A stretch of DNA of 64,000 bases from Glycomyces fuscus (GTDB lineage Bacteria; Actinomycetota; Actinomycetes; Streptosporangiales; Streptosporangiaceae), in assembly GCA_002529455.1 (NCBI GenBank), contig NYMS01000010.1, positions 80,447 through 144,446 on the forward strand. The letters are read 5' to 3'. Below the pieces are notes generated by a model that was not told the origin of the DNA, did no database searches, and worked only from the letters and a program-made list of their open reading frames with translations. Of this stretch, positions 52,669 to 62,216 are shown in pieces; the first letter of the stretch is position 1, and every line of letters starts with the position of its first letter. A program made the translations under genes and the position numbers.

Positions 52669-53844
52669 TCAGCCCAGGGTTGCGCCCACCTTGACATGGC
52701 CCTTGAGCAGGTCGCGGGCGATCGTGCGCCGCTGGATCTCGTCCGTGCCCTCGAAGATGCGCAGCAGCCGCACGTCGCGGTAGAAGCGCTCGATGGGCAG
52801 CTCGCGGGTGTAGCCCATGCCGCCGTGGATCTGCATCACGCGGTCGACGATCTCGTTGGCCTTCACGCCGCCGAAGAGCTTGGCGATGGACTGCGCGTGA
52901 CGCGAGTCCCGGCCCACCGACACCTGCCAGGCGGCGTGCAGCACCAGCAGGCGCAGCGCCTCGATCTCGGTCTGGGAGTCGGCGATCATCCACTGGATGG
53001 CCTGCCGGTCGGCGATGGGCGCCCCGAAGGTCTCGCGGGTGCGCGAGTACTCGATCGCCATGTCCAGCAGGCGCTCGCAGCCGCCGAGCGCGCGGGCGGG
53101 CAGCAGGTAGCGGCCCTTGCCGATCCACTTCATGGCCAGCGTGAAGCCCCTGCCCTCCTCGCCCAGGATGTTCGCGTGCGGCACGCGCACGTCCTGGAAG
53201 ACGAGGGAGGCGGGACGGCGCTCGCCCATGGTGTCGATGGGCTCGGAGGTCCAGCCCGCCTCGCGGTCGACCAGGAAGCAGGTCACGCCCCCGTCGGCGC
53301 CCTTGTCCGGGTCGGTGACCGCGAAGACCATGGCGAAGTCGGCCTCGTTGCCGCCGGTGATGAAGGTCTTCTCGCCGTTGATCACCCACTCGTCGCCGTC
53401 GCGGACGGCGCGCGTGCGGATGGCCTTGGCGTCGGAGCCCGCGCCGGGCTCGGTGATGGCGAAGCAGGAGCGGCGCTCACCGGCGATGGTGGGCAGCAGG
53501 TAGCGCTCCTTCTGCTCCTCGTTGGCGTGGTAGAGGATGTTGTCGGCCTCGCCGCCGAACTTGAAGGTCAGGAAGGTCCTGCCCAGCTCGATCTCGATGA
53601 CCGCGGCGGTGACCGGGTCCAGGCCCATGCCGCCGTACTCCACGGGGGTCTCCACGCCCCAGAAGTCGGACTTGCGGGCCAGTTCGCGCAGCCGGGTGCG
53701 CTCCTCGGCGTTGAGGCCGGGCGGGTGCCCCTCGCGCTCGCGGCGCAGCACCTCGTTCTCCAGCGGCATCAGCTCCCGCTCGACGAAGGTCCGCACCCAG
53801 TCGCGCACGGCGCGCTGCTCATCGCTCAGTGAGAAATCGATCAC
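52669..53844 (-). CDS. Acyl-CoA dehydrogenase
   Basis: 391 residues, normal length. FAD-contact segment CFAITEPGAGSDAKAIRTRA, the FITGGNEADFAM strand, YSRTRETFGAPIADRQAIQW and the C-terminal MQIHGGMGYTRELPIERFYRD. It oxidises an acyl-CoA to the 2-enoyl-CoA, passing electrons to electron-transfer flavoprotein. GTG 53844 follows GGGGAGA. Divergent from a TetR regulator, with a near-perfect palindrome at its promoter, consistent with fatty-acid-responsive control. Confidence 0.93.
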   Translation of the reverse strand: MIDFSLSDEQRAVRDWVRTFVERELMPLENEVLRREREGHPPGLNAEERTRLRELARKSDFWGVETPVEYGGMGLDPVTAAVIEIELGRTFLTFKFGGEADNILYHANEEQKERYLLPTIAGERRSCFAITEPGAGSDAKAIRTRAVRDGDEWVINGEKTFITGGNEADFAMVFAVTDPDKGADGGVTCFLVDREAGWTSEPIDTMGERRPASLVFQDVRVPHANILGEEGRGFTLAMKWIGKGRYLLPARALGGCERLLDMAIEYSRTRETFGAPIADRQAIQWMIADSQTEIEALRLLVLHAAWQVSVGRDSRHAQSIAKLFGGVKANEIVDRVMQIHGGMGYTRELPIERFYRDVRLLRIFEGTDEIQRRTIARDLLKGHVKVGATLG

Positions 53845-53860
53845 GGCCTGTCTCCCCAGT

Positions 53861-53879
53861 AACCTAACGGCGTTCGGTT
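53861..53879. promoter_or_regulatory. TetR operator candidate upstream of acyl-CoA dehydrogenase
   Basis: AACCTAACG (53861-53869) and CGTTCGGTT (53871-53879) pair at 8 of 9 positions around one central base, 17 bp upstream of the dehydrogenase start. Confidence 0.65.
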
Positions 53880-54112
53880 TGAGGGTACGGGCTTTCCCGG
53901 CGTACGTGCAAGAGGTGTCACCGAACGGGAGGAAACGGATGTCGGCCCCGGTCGCGGGCAGGTCCTCACGGCGGGGCGGACGCGTCCGGGAGGCGGGCGG
54001 CCGGGTGCGCGAACGCCGCCGAGGGGCCGCACGCGGTGCGCCGACGTGCGATGATCGGGCCGGACGCCGGAGGGTCCGGTCCGTCCGCCGCAGTGGAGAA
54101 GGGGATCCCTCC

Positions 54113-54748
54113 GTGGCCCGACCCAAGACGCCGATCCTGAGCCGTCAGGGCATCCGCCGTGCGGCCCTCGCACTCATCGACCGGGACGGGCTGGACGGGT
54201 TGTCCATGCGCAAGCTCGCCCAGGTGCTCGACGTGCAGGCGGCCTCCCTCTACAGCCACTACCGCACCAAGGAGGAGCTGCTCACCGAGGTCGCGGACGA
54301 GGTCACCTCGCGCATCGACGTCTCGGGCTTCGAGGGCGGAGACTGGCGCCGGGGCCTCACCGTCTGGGCGCGCTCCTACCGCGACGCCCTCGCCGAGCAC
54401 CCCCACCTGCTGCCGGTGGTCTCCTCCGGCCCCGGGCGCCGCGAGGAGGCGCTGCGCCGCGCCGACGCCGTGCACGGCGGCCTGGTGGGCGCCGGATGGC
54501 CGCCCCGCTACGCCACGATGATCGGCGCCTCCACCAAGTACCTGGTCGTGGGGGCCGCCACCAACTCCTTCGCGCGCGGATTCGACGACGACGTGCGCGT
54601 CTACCGGGACCGCTACCCGAACCTGTCCCAGGCCCACCGGCTGCCCGAGCACGCCGCCGAGATCGACGACGCGAGCTTCGAGCTCGCGCTCTCGGCCTTC
54701 CTGGACGGGCTGACCGGGGTCTTCGAGAGGGTCGGCGGCCGGGACTGA
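54113..54748 (+). CDS. TetR-family regulator (divergent from acyl-CoA dehydrogenase)
   Basis: 211 residues. Helix-turn-helix SMRKLAQVLDVQAASLYSHY and a C-terminal domain of the tetracycline-repressor-like class. GTG 54113 follows GAGAAGGGG. The gap to the dehydrogenase start is 268 bp, and the one strong palindrome there lies at the dehydrogenase promoter, making that gene the likely target. Confidence 0.87.
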   Translation: MARPKTPILSRQGIRRAALALIDRDGLDGLSMRKLAQVLDVQAASLYSHYRTKEELLTEVADEVTSRIDVSGFEGGDWRRGLTVWARSYRDALAEHPHLLPVVSSGPGRREEALRRADAVHGGLVGAGWPPRYATMIGASTKYLVVGAATNSFARGFDDDVRVYRDRYPNLSQAHRLPEHAAEIDDASFELALSAFLDGLTGVFERVGGRD

Positions 54749-54871
54749 GCGCGGACGCGCCGGTCGGGCGCCCGGCCCCGCCACGGGCACCACAGGGTCA
54801 CCGCGGACCGGGGCCCCGACGTCGCGGTGGCGACGCCCGCGCCCGGCCCGCCCCGGGGGCCCGGCGGCGCA

Positions 54872-54913
54872 CCGGGGGCCCGGAAGCGGCCACCGCCGCC
54901 CCCGGGCCCCCGG
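54872..54913. terminator. Bidirectional terminator hairpin
   Basis: CCGGGGGCCCGG (54872-54883) and CCGGGCCCCCGG (54902-54913), perfect 12 bp arms, between the convergent TetR and MMPL genes. Confidence 0.7.
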
Positions 54914-54934
54914 ACCCGGCCTGCCCCGCGTGCC

Positions 54935-57460
54935 TCAGCCCCGCTCGGAGGACGCCTGGTCCGCGCCCTCACCGGAGGGGGGACGCGTGTCCCCGGCGGC
55001 GGCGGCGTCGCCGCCGTCCGCCCGTCCGCTCGGGTGGCGCCTCTCCAGGGAGGCGCCCTCCACGTCGATGTCGGGCAGGATCCGGTCGAGCCACCTGGGC
55101 AGCCACCACGCCGCGTCCCCGGCCAGGTGCATGAGCGCGGGGATCAGCGCCATGCGCACGACGAAGGCGTCGATGAGCACACCGAAGGCGAGCGCGAAAC
55201 CGATCGAGCTGATCATCACGCTGTGGGAGAAGACGAACCCGCCGAACACCGAGATCATGATGATCGCCGCGGCGGTGACCACCGCGCGCCCGGCCCGGAA
55301 GCCCTCCACCACGGCGATCCGCGGGGGCGAGCCGTGCACGTAGGCCTCGCGCATGCCCGTGCCGATGAAGAGCATGTAGTCCATCGCCAGGCCGAACAGG
55401 ATCCCCACCAGGAGCGTGGGCAGGAAGTTCAGCACCGGCCCGGTGTTCTCCAGCCCGAAGAGGCCGCCCAGCCACCCCCACTGGTAGACGGCCACCACGC
55501 CGCCCAGCGCGGCGAGGAAGGACAGGATGAACCCGAGCGTGGCCACGACCGGCACGAAGAGAGACCGGAACACCAGCAGCAGGATCACCAGGGACAGGCC
55601 CACGACCACCGCCAGGTAGGTCGGCAGCGCGTCGCTCAGGGTCTCGGAGATGTCGATGTTGCCGCTGGCCATGCCCGCGACCCCCAGCGGCCCGGTGCCC
55701 TCGATCGGCTCCAGGTCGCGGAAGGTGTGCACGAGGCCCTCGGTGGAGGCGCTGGCCGGGCCCTCGACGGGCAGGACCTGGAAGATGGCCAGGGTGTGGT
55801 CGTCGGAGACGCCGATGGGGGCCACCGCCGCCACGTCGTCGCGGGAGTAGAGCTCCTCGGCGACCAGTACCTGCTCCTCCTCGGCGTTGCGCTCCGCGGC
55901 CTCCTCGTCCGGTCCTCCGGTGAGCTCGGCCACGACCAGGAGCGTGCCGTTCTGCCCCGCGCCGAAGTTCTCCTCCACGGCGGTGAAGGCACGGTACTGG
56001 GTGGAGTCGGTGGGCTCCGAGGAGCCGTCGGGCATGCCCAGCCGCAGGTCGAGGGCGGGCAGGGCGACGACGCCCAGGGCGATCACGGCGACGGCGGCCT
56101 GGACCAGCGCCCGGCCTGTCGACATCGGCCGGGTCCGCTGCGCCGGGTCCGCTCCCTCCCCGGGGGCGGTAGCGCTCCCAGCCAGGCGGGCGCGCTCCCG
56201 GCGTGAGAGGACGCGCGTGCCCAGCAGCGACAGCAGCGCCGGGACGAGCGTGATCGCGACGAACACGGCGATGGCGATGGAGACGGCGGCCACGCTGCCC
56301 ATGAGGCCCAGGAACCCGATCCCCGTCAGGTTCAGGCCCAGCAGCGCGATGAGCACGGTCGTCCCCGCGAAGACCACGGCGTTGCCCGCGGTCCCGTTGG
56401 CCAGGCCGACGGACGCACCGACCCCGACGCCCTGCTTGAGCTGGCGGCGGTGGCGGTTGATGATGAACAGCGCGTAGTCGATACCGACGGCCAGGCCGAG
56501 CATCAGGCCCAGGATCGGTGTCACCGACGCCATCTCCACGACCCCGGACAGCGACATCGCGATCAGGGTGGCGATGCCGACGCCGACGAGCGCCGTCAGG
56601 ATCGGCAGGCCCGCGCCCACCAGGGTGCCCAGCATGACCACCAGGACCACGCCGGCCACGATCACGCCGATCACCTCGGCGGTGCTGACCAGGGTGGGCA
56701 TGGTCATGGCCATGTCGTTGCCGAAGTCGACGGTGGTGCCGGGAACGGGGTCGCTCCCGAAGACCTCCATGACGGCGTCGCGGGTCTCCTGGGAGACCTC
56801 CGTCTGGCTGTCGGTGAAGGTGACGCGGACCAGGGCGGTGTCGCCGTCCTCGGAGACCGAGCGCAGCCCGGAGGCCATCTCCGCCAGGGCCTCGCCCCGT
56901 TCGAGCTCCTCCAGGCCGGCCTCCAGCTCCTCGCGGTTCTGGTCGATCACGGCCTGCTCGGCGTCGAGCCCGGCCTCGGCCTGGTCGAGCATCCCGGCGG
57001 CCTCGGCCTGGGCGCGGCCCTCGTCGAGCTCCGCCTGGCCGGCCTCGAGGTCCTCCAGGCCGCTCTCCAGCTCCGCGCGGCCCTCCTCCAGCTCCTGCTG
57101 CCGGTCGGCGCGTTCGAGCTCCGTGACGAACGGGTCGATCACGTCCTCCACGCCCGGGAGCCCGGCGGCCTCCTCGGCGCGGTCGGCGATCGCGTCCTGC
57201 TGCTCCTGGGTGAAGTCCGAGCCGTCCTCGGTCTGGTAGACGACGGTGCCCGTGCCGCCTCCCATGCCGGAGAACTCCTGCGACAGGAGCTGTTCCACCT
57301 CGTCGGTGGGTGTCCCGGGGATGGAGAAGCTGTCCTCCAGCTCGCCCGAGAAGAGGAGGAAGGCGGTACCGGAGGCCACCAGGAGGGCCAGCCAGACCGC
57401 GATGACGGTTCGGGCGCGGCGTGCGCACGCGCGCCCGAGTCTGTAGAGAAATTCAGCCAT
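54935..57460 (-). CDS. MMPL-family RND exporter
   Basis: 841 residues in two halves of about six helices each. The first extracellular loop contains a highly charged, coiled-coil-like insert (about 105-190, with ELEEGRAELESGLEDLEAG and similar heptad-like repeats). Helices carry the proton-relay-type AVGIDYALFIINRHRRQL and GLAMDYMLFIGTGMREAY, typical of MmpL proteins that export lipids or drugs. ATG 57460 is preferred over 57472. Second gene after a TetR regulator on the same strand. Confidence 0.9.
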   Translation of the reverse strand: MAEFLYRLGRACARRARTVIAVWLALLVASGTAFLLFSGELEDSFSIPGTPTDEVEQLLSQEFSGMGGGTGTVVYQTEDGSDFTQEQQDAIADRAEEAAGLPGVEDVIDPFVTELERADRQQELEEGRAELESGLEDLEAGQAELDEGRAQAEAAGMLDQAEAGLDAEQAVIDQNREELEAGLEELERGEALAEMASGLRSVSEDGDTALVRVTFTDSQTEVSQETRDAVMEVFGSDPVPGTTVDFGNDMAMTMPTLVSTAEVIGVIVAGVVLVVMLGTLVGAGLPILTALVGVGIATLIAMSLSGVVEMASVTPILGLMLGLAVGIDYALFIINRHRRQLKQGVGVGASVGLANGTAGNAVVFAGTTVLIALLGLNLTGIGFLGLMGSVAAVSIAIAVFVAITLVPALLSLLGTRVLSRRERARLAGSATAPGEGADPAQRTRPMSTGRALVQAAVAVIALGVVALPALDLRLGMPDGSSEPTDSTQYRAFTAVEENFGAGQNGTLLVVAELTGGPDEEAAERNAEEEQVLVAEELYSRDDVAAVAPIGVSDDHTLAIFQVLPVEGPASASTEGLVHTFRDLEPIEGTGPLGVAGMASGNIDISETLSDALPTYLAVVVGLSLVILLLVFRSLFVPVVATLGFILSFLAALGGVVAVYQWGWLGGLFGLENTGPVLNFLPTLLVGILFGLAMDYMLFIGTGMREAYVHGSPPRIAVVEGFRAGRAVVTAAAIIMISVFGGFVFSHSVMISSIGFALAFGVLIDAFVVRMALIPALMHLAGDAAWWLPRWLDRILPDIDVEGASLERRHPSGRADGGDAAAAGDTRPPSGEGADQASSERG

Positions 57461-57502
57461 GGGTTCCCGCAAACGGAGTGGGTGAGGGGAGCGCGTGTGC
57501 GC

Positions 57503-58165
57503 TCAGGAGGTGTGGGGCCCGGTGTTTCCGTAGCCGTCCCGGGTCAGGGCGAGCATGCGGTCCAGCAGGTCGGCCCAGACCCGGCGGGAGTCGTCGCTGT
57601 CGACCCCTCCGGTGGCCTGCTCCCAGCGCTGGACCATGACCGTGCCGCCGCTGATGACCGCGCCGCACATGAGGTCGACCACCAGCGGGTCGGCGTCCGG
57701 GTGGCGGCGCGTCATGATCGCCGTCAGCCGGGCGCCCACGTCGTTGATGGCCCGCTCGAACAGCGCCGCCTGGCTCGGGGCGGGTTCGTGCCCCTGCTGA
57801 CGGAGGAAGCCCTTGAGCCGCGTGACCGGGGTGACCAGGTCGGTCCGGCGTATGGCCGCGGCGAACTCGTCGAACATGTTGCCCGCGTGGTCGCCGGCCG
57901 CGGCGCCGAGGTTGGCCTCGATGCTGTCGACGATGGCCTCCAGCATCTCGCCGAACACCTCCAGGACGATGTCGTCCAGGGACCTGAAGTGGTTGAACAC
58001 GGTCCTGCGGGAGACGTCGGCCCGTTCGGCGAGCCGGTCGACGGTGAAGCCGGTGTCCCCGCGCTCGGTCATCAGGGCGGCGGCGGCGTCGACGATGGCG
58101 CGGCGGTGGCGTGACTTCAGCGCCTCACGCCGATCACGTGGGGCCGGTCGGTGCTGGTTGTCCAC
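57503..58165 (-). CDS. TetR-family regulator of the MMPL exporter
   Basis: 220 residues. Helix-turn-helix TVDRLAERADVSRRTVFNHF with a following acidic SLDDIVLEVF; typical C-terminal domain. GTG 58165, 21 bp from a perfect palindrome at 58186-58202. First gene of an operon with the MMPL exporter, so autoregulated repression with export of the inducing compound is likely. Confidence 0.88.
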   Translation of the reverse strand: MDNQHRPAPRDRREALKSRHRRAIVDAAAALMTERGDTGFTVDRLAERADVSRRTVFNHFRSLDDIVLEVFGEMLEAIVDSIEANLGAAAGDHAGNMFDEFAAAIRRTDLVTPVTRLKGFLRQQGHEPAPSQAALFERAINDVGARLTAIMTRRHPDADPLVVDLMCGAVISGGTVMVQRWEQATGGVDSDDSRRVWADLLDRMLALTRDGYGNTGPHTS

Positions 58166-58185
58166 GTGCCCACGCTACGGACATG

Positions 58186-58216
58186 GTTGCACCTAGTGCA
58201 ACGAAGCACTGAGTGC
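58186..58216. promoter_or_regulatory. Tandem operators of the TetR-MMPL operon
   Basis: GTTGCAC-CTA-GTGCAAC (58186-58202) is a perfect 17 bp palindrome. A second copy of its core, GCAC-TGA-GTGC (58206-58216), lies 17 bp further. Confidence 0.75.
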
Positions 58217-58248
58217 ACCCGGTCACACTCGCGGCGCGGGCCCCGCCC

Positions 58249-58278
58249 GGGCCCCGCGCCGCCGGGGGCGCGGGGCCC
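58249..58278 (-). terminator. Hairpin terminator after the ABC permease gene
   Basis: GGGCCCCGCGCC (58249-58260) and GGCGCGGGGCCC (58267-58278), perfect 12 bp arms and a 6-base loop, 55 bp beyond the permease stop. Confidence 0.75.
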
Positions 58279-58332
58279 ACCGCGGGGAGGCGGTGCGGGC
58301 GGCCCCCGTCCCGGGCCGCCCGGCCGCCTCCC

Positions 58333-59991
58333 TCAGGACCCGGTCGGCTTGGTCTCGGAGTTGCCCCGGATCGCGGAGCGCTCCAGCCGGTCCAGCAAGC
58401 CGCCCCGCTCCGGCACGGTCTGGAGCGCGACCGCCCGGCCGTACCGGATCCGGGTGAAGGTCTCCGGGAGCCGAGCCTCCAGCCTCCGGTAGGCGATCCG
58501 GCCCAGCAGCCAGGCCGCGATCCCCCCGTTGAGCAGGCCCACCGGCACCGCCAGCCACGGCAGTCCCCACAGCGACAGGAACACGGCGGCCAGCACCGAG
58601 GGCGCGCACAGCACCGGCAGCGCCGCGAGCGCCAGCCACACCTGCACCGTGTTGTCACCGCTGTCGTTGGCGTCCACGCGCAGCTGAGGGTCCACCCCGG
58701 GGGAGAGCGCCACCACCGACAGCAGCAGAGCCAACCCGCTGCCCACGCCGAAGAACGCCGCCAGCCCCGTGAGCACCGGCGGCCACGCCCAGTGCTCTCC
58801 GGTGCCCACGATGAACACCGCGCTCAGCACGGTCGCCGCCGGGGCGATCAGCAGCAGGATCGCGATCTGGCGGCCGCGCACGTCCGCGCGCACCGTGTCC
58901 CGGTCCTGGCCGACCACCGAAAGCCACAGGGCCGTTCCGTCGTGCCCGTACATGTTGGACGTGGCCAGCGCCATGACGAAGGCCGCGATCACCCCCGAGA
59001 ACGGCGCGAGGGGAGAGTACAGGTCGCTGGGCCAGGCCAGCAGCCCCGTGAACAGCGCCGCCCACAGGGACGCCCGCAGCTCCAGACCCCGCCACGGGTC
59101 GCGCCACCACTGGCGCAGCTCCTTGCCGACCACCGCGCCCAGCGGGGAGTCCGGCAGCAGCGCGAACGCCCGGCGGGAGAGCCACCCGCCCGGACGGCTC
59201 CGGCGCCGTACACCGCGCGCGCTGACCCGGGGCGCCAGCAGCACGCAGGTCACCGCCACCGTCCCCGCGGTGAGCAGGGTGAACCCGCCCAGCCAGGCCG
59301 CGGCCACGGCCCAGGAACCGGCCGCGGCGGCCTGCACCGCCAGCAGCGGCCACGAGGTCGGCAGCGCCGCCAGCACGGTGCCCACCGCGCCCTCGCCCAG
59401 ACCGTTCTCGCTCAGGCGCAGCGTCGCCCGGAACGCGGGCTGCACCGCCATCCACCCGAAGAGGAGCCCGGCCAGGATCAGCCCCCACTGCACCGACGCG
59501 ATCTCCATGCCCAGCCGCGAGTGCATCGCCGCGCCCAGGGCCCGGAACACCAGCCGGGACAGGGTCACCACGAACACCCACAGCACCAGGACTCCGGGTA
59601 CCGCCACCACCAGGGCGGACGGGTCCAGCGCCAGCGCGTGCCACACGAGCGCGCCCAGCGCCAGCAGGGTGAGGACCGGGCCCACGTCCACGAACATCGT
59701 CACCAGCAGCAGGGCGCCCACCCGGCGCCGGTCCAGGGGCAGCAGCGCGAAGTACTGCGAGCGCAGCACCCCCGTGCCGTTGGCGACCGTCGGGCCGAGC
59801 ATCCAGCCCGCCGCCCACACCGCGAACGCCAGGCAGAGCAGGTCAGCGCGCACGCCGTCGGAGGCCGCCGCCACCGCGAGGTACCAGGTCAGCGCGGTTC
59901 CGCCGACGACCAGGACGATGCCGAACAGCCGCATCCCCGTCGCCGAGTGCCGCAGCAGGGTGAACTTCAGCCGGATCAGGAGGCCAGCCAC
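58333..59991 (-). CDS. ABC exporter permease, large multi-helix type
   Basis: 552 residues with about 12 hydrophobic segments, longer than ABC-2 permeases of six helices. Conserved-looking features include the N-terminal RLKFTLLRHSATGMRLFG, a central KELRQWWRDPWRGLELRASL and GHDGTALWLSVVG, a segment seen in actinobacterial two-helix-bundle export permeases. The GTG start overlaps the ATPase stop by 16 bp. Substrate unknown. Divergent two-component genes probably regulate it. Confidence 0.8.
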   Translation of the reverse strand: MAGLLIRLKFTLLRHSATGMRLFGIVLVVGGTALTWYLAVAAASDGVRADLLCLAFAVWAAGWMLGPTVANGTGVLRSQYFALLPLDRRRVGALLLVTMFVDVGPVLTLLALGALVWHALALDPSALVVAVPGVLVLWVFVVTLSRLVFRALGAAMHSRLGMEIASVQWGLILAGLLFGWMAVQPAFRATLRLSENGLGEGAVGTVLAALPTSWPLLAVQAAAAGSWAVAAAWLGGFTLLTAGTVAVTCVLLAPRVSARGVRRRSRPGGWLSRRAFALLPDSPLGAVVGKELRQWWRDPWRGLELRASLWAALFTGLLAWPSDLYSPLAPFSGVIAAFVMALATSNMYGHDGTALWLSVVGQDRDTVRADVRGRQIAILLLIAPAATVLSAVFIVGTGEHWAWPPVLTGLAAFFGVGSGLALLLSVVALSPGVDPQLRVDANDSGDNTVQVWLALAALPVLCAPSVLAAVFLSLWGLPWLAVPVGLLNGGIAAWLLGRIAYRRLEARLPETFTRIRYGRAVALQTVPERGGLLDRLERSAIRGNSETKPTGS

Positions 59992-60752
59992 GCCAGCTCA
60001 CCCTCCTCCATCTCACGCGCGCCCACCAGCCGCACGAAGGTGTCCTCCAGGGTGGTGTCCACCCCGCGCACCTCCTCCAGCGCCCCGTCGACCAGCACCC
60101 GGCCGCGGGCGATGATGGCCACCCGGTCGGTGAGCTGCTCCACCAGCGCCATCACGTGGCTGGAGATCACCACCGTGCCGCCGCCGTCGGTGAACCTGCG
60201 CAGGATCGCGGTCAGCACCCGCGCCGAGACCGGGTCCACCGCCTCGTAGGGCTCGTCCAGGACCAGGACCTTGGGCGCGTGCAGCAGCGCCGTGGCCAGC
60301 CCGATCTTCTTGCGCATGCCGGTGGAGTACTCCGCCACCAGCACCGTGTCCCTCTCGGCCCGGTCCAGCTCCAGCACCCGCAGCAGCTCCTCGGTGCGGG
60401 CCCGCGTCACCTCCCGGCCCAGCCCGCGCAGCCGCCCCCAGTAGTTCAGCAGCTCCCCGCCGGTCAGCCGCTCGGGCAGGGCCAGGCCGTCGGGCAGGAC
60501 GCCGAGCAGGCGCTTGGCCCCCACCGGGTCCGACCACACGTCCACGCCCATCACCCGGGCCGTCCCGGCGTCGGGGCGCAGCAGCCCCACCGCCATGGAC
60601 AGCGAGGTGGTCTTGCCCGCCCCGTTGGGCCCGACCAGGCCGAGCATGGTTCCGCGCGGCACGGACAGGCTCACCCCGTCGGCCGCGGTCGTGCCGTTGA
60701 AGGCCTTGGTCAGCCCGTCCATCTCCAGGGCGGGCGCGTTCTCGCTTCTCAT
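59976..60752 (-). CDS. ABC exporter ATPase
   Basis: 258 residues. Walker A VGPNGAGKTTSLSM; a divergent signature STGMRKKIGLATAL in place of LSGGQ; Walker B VLVLDEPYEAVDP; switch SSHVMALVEQ. The STGMRKK signature is common in CcmA/NatA-like exporter ATPases. ATG 60752 follows GAGGGTGG. Translationally overlaps the permease gene. Confidence 0.9.
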   Translation of the reverse strand: MRSENAPALEMDGLTKAFNGTTAADGVSLSVPRGTMLGLVGPNGAGKTTSLSMAVGLLRPDAGTARVMGVDVWSDPVGAKRLLGVLPDGLALPERLTGGELLNYWGRLRGLGREVTRARTEELLRVLELDRAERDTVLVAEYSTGMRKKIGLATALLHAPKVLVLDEPYEAVDPVSARVLTAILRRFTDGGGTVVISSHVMALVEQLTDRVAIIARGRVLVDGALEEVRGVDTTLEDTFVRLVGAREMEEGELAWLAS

Positions 60753-60911
60753 GCCGCCACCCTCCCGCGCCCCCTGTCCCGGCACATCCGCCGAACGGTC
60801 ACGGCCGCCTGTCCGATCGGCCACGACCGCGCCGGGGCGGCGGTCCGTCGGCCGAGGCGGCGCGGGGGCGGCCGTCCTACCCTTGACGGAGGAGGAGGGG
60901 AGGGGGAGCAC

Positions 60912-62216
60912 GTGGACACGACACCGGCCGCCGGCGGCGCGAGCCCCGGAACCGGGCCCGGCGGCGCCTCGCACGGCGAGGGAACCGGGCCGGACGGCGG
61001 GGAGCGCGGGGGACCGCGCGGACGGGCCGTGGACGCCCTGTTCCTCCTCGTGGCCGCGCTGGTGTGGGCCTACCACCTCCTGGCCTACGGCGTGGGCGTG
61101 TACGCGTACGTGCCCTCCTGGCTCGCCCCCCTCGACCTGGCCCTGGGCCTGGTCGCGTGCCTCGCGCTGTGGTGGCGCCGCAGCCACCCCCTGGGCGTGG
61201 GCGTCCTGCTGTGCCTGTTGCAGGCCGTCTCCGGCTCGGCCGTCGCGGCCCTGGTCGTCGCCCTGGTCAACCTCGCCGTCCGCCGCCCCTGGCAGCAGGC
61301 CGCGACGGTGGCGGTGGCGGCCATCCTCCTGGGCCTGCCCTGGATCGTCATGGTCCCGCCCACCCGCGGCGACAGCGTCGTCGTCCTCACCATCGCCACG
61401 CTCCTCGTGGTCGGCAGCGTGGGCTGGGGCGTGGCCATCCGGACCCGGCGCCAGCTCATCGAGCGGCTGCGCGCGGACGTGCGGCGCGAACGCGAGGACC
61501 GCGAGCGGCGCCTGGCCGCCGCACGCACCGAGGAGCGCCAGCGCATCGCCCGCGAGATGCACGACGTGGTCGCCCACCGCATGTCGCTGCTGTCGGTGCA
61601 CGCCGGTGCGCTCGCCTACCGGACCGAGCGCGCCGACCGGGGCGAGGCGCCTCCCCTGGAGTCCGCCGAACTCGGCGAGGCCGTGCGCGTCATCCGCGAC
61701 AACGCCCACCAGGCGCTGGAGGAGCTGGGCGGCGTCCTGTCGGTGCTGCGCGCGGCCGACACCGCCCCGGGGCGGGAGGACGACCACGCGGGCACCGCCG
61801 CGCCCCAGCCGCCCGCCCTGTCCGACGTCACCCGCCTGGTGCGGGAGGCGGTCCGGGCGGGCCAGCGCGTGCGGTCCTCCCACGACGTTCCCGAGGGGGC
61901 CGAACCCCCCGGCCAGGTGCGCCGCACCGCCTACCGGCTGGTGCAGGAGGGGCTGACCAACACGCGCAAGCACGCGCCCGGGGCCCGGGTGGACGTGCGG
62001 ATCAGCGGTGCTCCGGGCCGCGGCCTGGAGGTGTCGGTGGCCAACCCGCTGCCGGTGGGGGTGGTCCCCGCCGAGATCCCCGGAGCCGGGGCGGGCCTGA
62101 CCGGCCTGTCCGAACGGGTCGCCCTGGAGGGCGGAACCCTGCGCCACGGCCCCGAGGACGGGGTGTTCCGCCTGCTCGCCGTGCTGCCCTGGCCCGAGAC
62201 CGCGGAGGTGCCATAG
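60912..62216 (+). CDS. NarL-type sensor histidine kinase
   Basis: 434 residues. A disordered Gly/Pro-rich cytosolic N-terminus (about 35 residues), about six helices, then a coiled linker and HisKA_3 with phospho-accepting His217 in IAREMHDVVAHRMSLLSVHA. N-box EGLTNTRKHAPGARV, G-box region GAGLTGLSERVALEGG. GTG 60912 follows GAGGGGGAG. Its stop shares a base with the regulator start (TAGTG). Divergent from an ABC exporter, repeating the arrangement at 27-31 kb. Confidence 0.9.
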   Translation: MDTTPAAGGASPGTGPGGASHGEGTGPDGGERGGPRGRAVDALFLLVAALVWAYHLLAYGVGVYAYVPSWLAPLDLALGLVACLALWWRRSHPLGVGVLLCLLQAVSGSAVAALVVALVNLAVRRPWQQAATVAVAAILLGLPWIVMVPPTRGDSVVVLTIATLLVVGSVGWGVAIRTRRQLIERLRADVRREREDRERRLAAARTEERQRIAREMHDVVAHRMSLLSVHAGALAYRTERADRGEAPPLESAELGEAVRVIRDNAHQALEELGGVLSVLRAADTAPGREDDHAGTAAPQPPALSDVTRLVREAVRAGQRVRSSHDVPEGAEPPGQVRRTAYRLVQEGLTNTRKHAPGARVDVRISGAPGRGLEVSVANPLPVGVVPAEIPGAGAGLTGLSERVALEGGTLRHGPEDGVFRLLAVLPWPETAEVP

